Shown here: positions 61,402 to 64,000 of the stretch, in pieces | Numbering within the stretch: position 1 is the stretch's first letter | Layout: every line of letters starts with the position of its first letter | From: Gaetbulibacter sp. 4G1 | GTDB taxonomy: Bacteria > Bacteroidota > Bacteroidia > Flavobacteriales > Flavobacteriaceae | Length of the DNA: 64,000 bases | Direction: 5' to 3' | Assembly (NCBI RefSeq): GCF_002741945.1 | Contig: NZ_MDVN01000018.1 | Coordinates: 124,001 to 188,000, forward strand | Notes under the pieces: model-generated | Databases searched by the model: none | What the model saw: only the letters and a program-made list of their open reading frames with translations | Told to the model about the DNA's origin: nothing | Program-made: the position numbers and the translations under genes

Positions 61402-62076
61402 TTAGGCTTTAAAATGAGAATTATCTTGATGACGTTTTATTGCTTTTCGAGACAGTAACAAACCTATAAAAAGCGATACAAAAGCACCAATCCAAATTCC
61501 AGGAACAAAATCTATAAATAAGAAAAAGTCGTAAGCGCCATGAAAAAAAACTGCCAGTAATAATCCGGTTAAGTTTAGTGTTATTCTATTATTAGAGAAT
61601 TTAGCTTTCCCCATATAGTAGCCCATTAAAATACCAAAAGTTGCATGTGCTGGAACTGCAGTAAATGCTCTAAGTAATGCTGTTTGATAACCGCCTTCTA
61701 GTACGTAAAAAATATTTTCGGTTGCAGCAAAACCCATTGATACCATAACGGCGTAAACAATACCGTCAAACGGTTCGTTAAAAGCTTTGTGTTTTTGCGA
61801 AAAGTATCTAACAATTACATATTTGCTAAACTCCTCAGTTAATGCAACTACAAAAAAAGCTTTTATAAACTGCTGAAAAATACTAGTATGATTTGTTAAT
61901 GGTAAAACCACATCAAAGGCATAATAAAGAATAGTAGTAATTACAATACTTACAATGGCGCCTAATAAAAAGTTGTAAAAAAGTAAACGTTTAGGCTCTT
62001 TTTCGTATTTATCTTTAAAATAAATATAAAGTATTATAATAAAAACTGGAGCAATTGCAGTAAGCAGTAAATTCAT
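61402..62076 (-). CDS. PrsW-family intramembrane metalloprotease
   Basis: 224 residues, about seven membrane helices. PrsW motifs: EEFSKYVIVRYF with the catalytic EE pair, HATFGILMGYYMG and the C-terminal HGAYDFF histidine. PrsW of Bacillus cuts an anti-sigma factor in the membrane; related CPBP-type enzymes have wider roles. Located after the NUDIX gene on the same strand (64-bp gap). Confidence 0.88.
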   Translation of the reverse strand: MNLLLTAIAPVFIIILYIYFKDKYEKEPKRLLFYNFLLGAIVSIVITTILYYAFDVVLPLTNHTSIFQQFIKAFFVVALTEEFSKYVIVRYFSQKHKAFNEPFDGIVYAVMVSMGFAATENIFYVLEGGYQTALLRAFTAVPAHATFGILMGYYMGKAKFSNNRITLNLTGLLLAVFFHGAYDFFLFIDFVPGIWIGAFVSLFIGLLLSRKAIKRHQDNSHFKA

Positions 62077-62140
62077 TTATAAAATGAGCGATATAAAAGC
62101 GGTTAACATATTCAGATTAAAAGTAGTTAAAAAAATATAG

Positions 62141-62695
62141 TTATCTAATTCTTCCTATAATGTTTTGCAAAACAGTTTCGTAATACGATTTATTCGATGC
62201 AACAAAATGATTTCCGTTATTGTTGATATTATCAATTAACTGTTTAAAATGATCTGTAGAAACTAGTTTTAAAGCTTCTACCTCTTCAATTTGAGGTGTT
62301 AAATCTGAAAGAGTAATTTTTAATTCTGAAATGAAAGTATGATGAAACTCGTTATCAATAATACCATTTTCATAGGTTTGAAAACATTCAAAAATGCCTA
62401 TTTTATTCAAACCATTTTTAAAAATGGACAACCCAATCTCTTCTTTAGTTTCTCTTATGGCAGCATGAATAATGGTTTCACCAGCATCTACATGTCCAGC
62501 TACCGAAACATCCCAAAGAAGCGGACAAATTACTTTCTTTGAAGAGCGTTGTGATAATAAAATATCTCCTTTGTTGGTGTAAAACCAAACATGAGCTGTG
62601 TTATGGTAATGTCCTTCTTTATGGATGATTGATTTAGGTACAGATTTACCAGTTGGTTCACCTTGCTTTGTTACTATATCAATAAACTCGTCCAT
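62141..62695 (-). CDS. NUDIX hydrolase, IPP isomerase-like group
   Basis: 184 residues. The NUDIX box matches GX5EX7REUXEEXGU: GHVDAGETIIHAAIRETKEE followed by IGL, at about 69-91. The N-terminal DEFIDIVTKQGEPTGKS and the WDVSVAGHV segment are shared with YfcD and isopentenyl-diphosphate isomerases. The substrate is not decided by sequence alone. Sits 9 bp after the aminotransferase gene in the same direction. Confidence 0.87.
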   Translation of the reverse strand: MDEFIDIVTKQGEPTGKSVPKSIIHKEGHYHNTAHVWFYTNKGDILLSQRSSKKVICPLLWDVSVAGHVDAGETIIHAAIRETKEEIGLSIFKNGLNKIGIFECFQTYENGIIDNEFHHTFISELKITLSDLTPQIEEVEALKLVSTDHFKQLIDNINNNGNHFVASNKSYYETVLQNIIGRIR

Positions 62696-62704
62696 ATTAT
62701 ACTT

Positions 62705-63856
62705 TTATAAATGCGAAGCTATACATGAGATTAGAGGCTTAAAATCTTCAGATGTGTTGAATAAATGACAAGAAATTCTAATGTAATTACCTCTAAATGA
62801 AACAAAAATATTTTTGTTGGATAAGTCTTTTTTTAAGGCTTCAACATTTAGTTTGTCAGGTAATCTAATTCCGAATAGATGGTGTGTTCTATATTCTGAA
62901 TCTTCAATATAGCAACCTAAAGCTTTAAGTTCTTTAACAGCTTCCGCAGAAATGTTTTTACAATAACTTTGTATGGCTTTTGGCGACCATTCTATAACTT
63001 GTTTTAAAGCTTCAATTTGTATTCTAACATAAATAAAATTGCCACTTTCACCAACAGAATAACGGTTAGCTAAAGGTTTATACCTAGGTTCATAATTTGT
63101 TAATCTTGCAAAATTTTCACTATTCAATCGGTTAGACCAATTTTCTTCAATGGGATTACCATTATCAAAGTAAGTTCCATAATAAGCATAAGCGCATCCA
63201 TAAGGACCAAATAACCATTTATAACCAGCACAAATTAAGGCATCAGGTTGAATTTCTTTAATAGAGAAGGGTAGTGCACCTATAGATTGCGATCCATCAA
63301 CAATTAAAAGAGCATTGTATTGTTTCGCTTTCTTACTAACTGCTTTTAAATCGAATAAACTCCCATTTGACCAATGAATATTGCCCATGGCAATCACAGC
63401 AGTATTACTATTTATAGCATTTAAAATGGCTTCGTTCCAAAGCTTAACACGATTAGTATCAGATTTTGGAGGACTGATAGTTTTTATTGTAGCGTTATAT
63501 TTTTCAGCTAATTTTTGCCATGTATAAACATTACTAGGAAATTGCTCATCTATAATTAGAATTTCATCATGCTCTTTTAAAACAATATTATTTGCAACAG
63601 TTGCTATGCCATAAGAAGCCGATGGAATTGTTGCAATACGATTAAAATCATCTGCATCAATAAGTTGAGCGAATAGCTTTTTAAGTTCTATAACGGGTTC
63701 AAAATAATCTGAAACCCTGATTTTGTAGGGGCGACTTTTCTGTTTTAGCCCTTCTATACCAGCGTCATACATCGCTTTAAAAGATGGCGATTGACTAGCT
63801 ATGTTTAAATAGGTTATGTCTTCAGGAATATCGAATAAATGTTTTTGATTTTGCAT
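62705..63856 (-). CDS. Class V aminotransferase (cysteine desulfurase-like fold)
   Basis: 383 residues. PLP fold type I with the Schiff-base lysine in CAGYKWLFGPYG, and the preceding aspartate in LIVDGSQSIGALPF. Resembles kynureninase/cysteine desulfurase-type class V enzymes; the desulfurase cysteine loop is not evident, so an aminotransferase or isopenicillin epimerase-like role is more likely. Substrate unknown. First gene of a minus-strand run with NUDIX and PrsW genes. Confidence 0.85.
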   Translation of the reverse strand: MQNQKHLFDIPEDITYLNIASQSPSFKAMYDAGIEGLKQKSRPYKIRVSDYFEPVIELKKLFAQLIDADDFNRIATIPSASYGIATVANNIVLKEHDEILIIDEQFPSNVYTWQKLAEKYNATIKTISPPKSDTNRVKLWNEAILNAINSNTAVIAMGNIHWSNGSLFDLKAVSKKAKQYNALLIVDGSQSIGALPFSIKEIQPDALICAGYKWLFGPYGCAYAYYGTYFDNGNPIEENWSNRLNSENFARLTNYEPRYKPLANRYSVGESGNFIYVRIQIEALKQVIEWSPKAIQSYCKNISAEAVKELKALGCYIEDSEYRTHHLFGIRLPDKLNVEALKKDLSNKNIFVSFRGNYIRISCHLFNTSEDFKPLISCIASHL

Positions 63857-63875
63857 GGAATAAAAATTGTATCAC

Positions 63876-63921
63876 TTTGAGCACAGCCCAAATTGTTTTG
63901 TAGTTCACAGCTGTGCTCAAA
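63876..63921. repeat. Inverted repeat TTTGAGCACAGC-N22-GCTGTGCTCAAA
   Basis: Perfect 12-bp arms and a 22-base spacer between the edge gene and the aminotransferase. It could be a terminator for the edge gene, a REP-like element or an operator of the aminotransferase. Confidence 0.7.
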
Positions 63922-63929
63922 AGGACAAA

Positions 63930-64000
63930 TTATTCAAAATAGCTAAAAGATTCTCCATCTTTTATATTAAGTAGCGTTTCGTAAATTAATTTAATTACAT
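63930..64000 (-). CDS. C-terminal fragment of a gene cut by the window edge
   Basis: The last 23 codons and TAA stop of a minus-strand frame, ending ETLLNIKDGESFSYFE. Too short to identify. It would be transcribed toward the aminotransferase, with the inverted repeat in between. Confidence 0.5.
   Translation of the reverse strand, partial: VIKLIYETLLNIKDGESFSYFE

Overview
The window is chromosomal DNA from an AT-rich member of the Bacteroidota, most likely a marine Flavobacteriaceae species. Evidence for this: Bacteroidota-type promoters (TAnnTTTG at -7, TTTG at -33) before many genes and few Shine-Dalgarno sequences; a gliding gene (gldF-gldG, here fused); a fused CcsB-CcsA cytochrome c maturation protein; bacillithiol deacetylase BshB1; UbiA, KdsC-like and DUF2520 genes side by side; and several family-typical genes (DUF2911, DUF2490, DUF3108, DUF4870, DUF4212 symporter). 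I see no phage, transposase, CRISPR array or rRNA operon. One tRNA (His) is present.

Layout. 0-3 kb: XRE regulator (cut by the edge), UbiA, small membrane protein, KdsC-like phosphatase and DUF2520 protein, all on the minus strand. 3-7 kb: truncated haemoglobin, CcsBA, DinB-like protein. 7-16 kb: membrane AraC regulator, DUF2911, SatD/DUF3307 pair with a 28-bp operator-like repeat, MscL, HAD phosphatase, MATE exporter, RlmF, DUF2490. 16-21 kb: PckA with an SLC13 permease, BshB1, tRNA-His. 21-25 kb: secreted or membrane proteins (VOC, two tandem M28 peptidases, DUF3108). 25-36 kb: redox and stress genes (universal stress protein, a PFOR/NifJ with an altered proximal iron-sulfur site, OsmC), followed by a signalling block: AraC regulator, a cNMP-binding/PAS/sigma-54 activator, and a divergent class III nucleotide cyclase with TolB-like and TPR domains. 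36-44 kb: dnaN, gldFG, SAM hydroxide adenosyltransferase, PhoH, PurC. 44-57 kb: a cassette-like hypothetical gene, TfoX-like protein, an AGCS/DUF4212/SSS symporter operon, Lrp with a PLP decarboxylase, MFS exporter, DinB proteins, a one-domain DEAD-like protein, an amidohydrolase, and a membrane protein plus AAA ATPase accessory pair. 57-64 kb: a three-gene biotin-dependent acyl-CoA carboxylase operon, PrsW, NUDIX and a class V aminotransferase.

How the parts may work together. The strongest multi-gene story is at 25-36 kb. A sigma-54 promoter (TGGC..TGC with the correct 10-bp GG-to-GC spacing) with two 13-bp repeats 22 bp apart upstream lies before osmC. A sigma-54 enhancer-binding protein with a cyclic-nucleotide-binding domain is encoded about 2 kb away, beside a nucleotide cyclase. 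This suggests a local second-messenger pathway controlling redox-stress genes, though that is inference. Other notable points are a PFOR lacking three of the four proximal-cluster cysteines, an rlmF with no canonical start codon but a -1 slippery heptamer in the preceding gene, a gldF-gldG fusion, and a repeat array overlapping the satD promoter.
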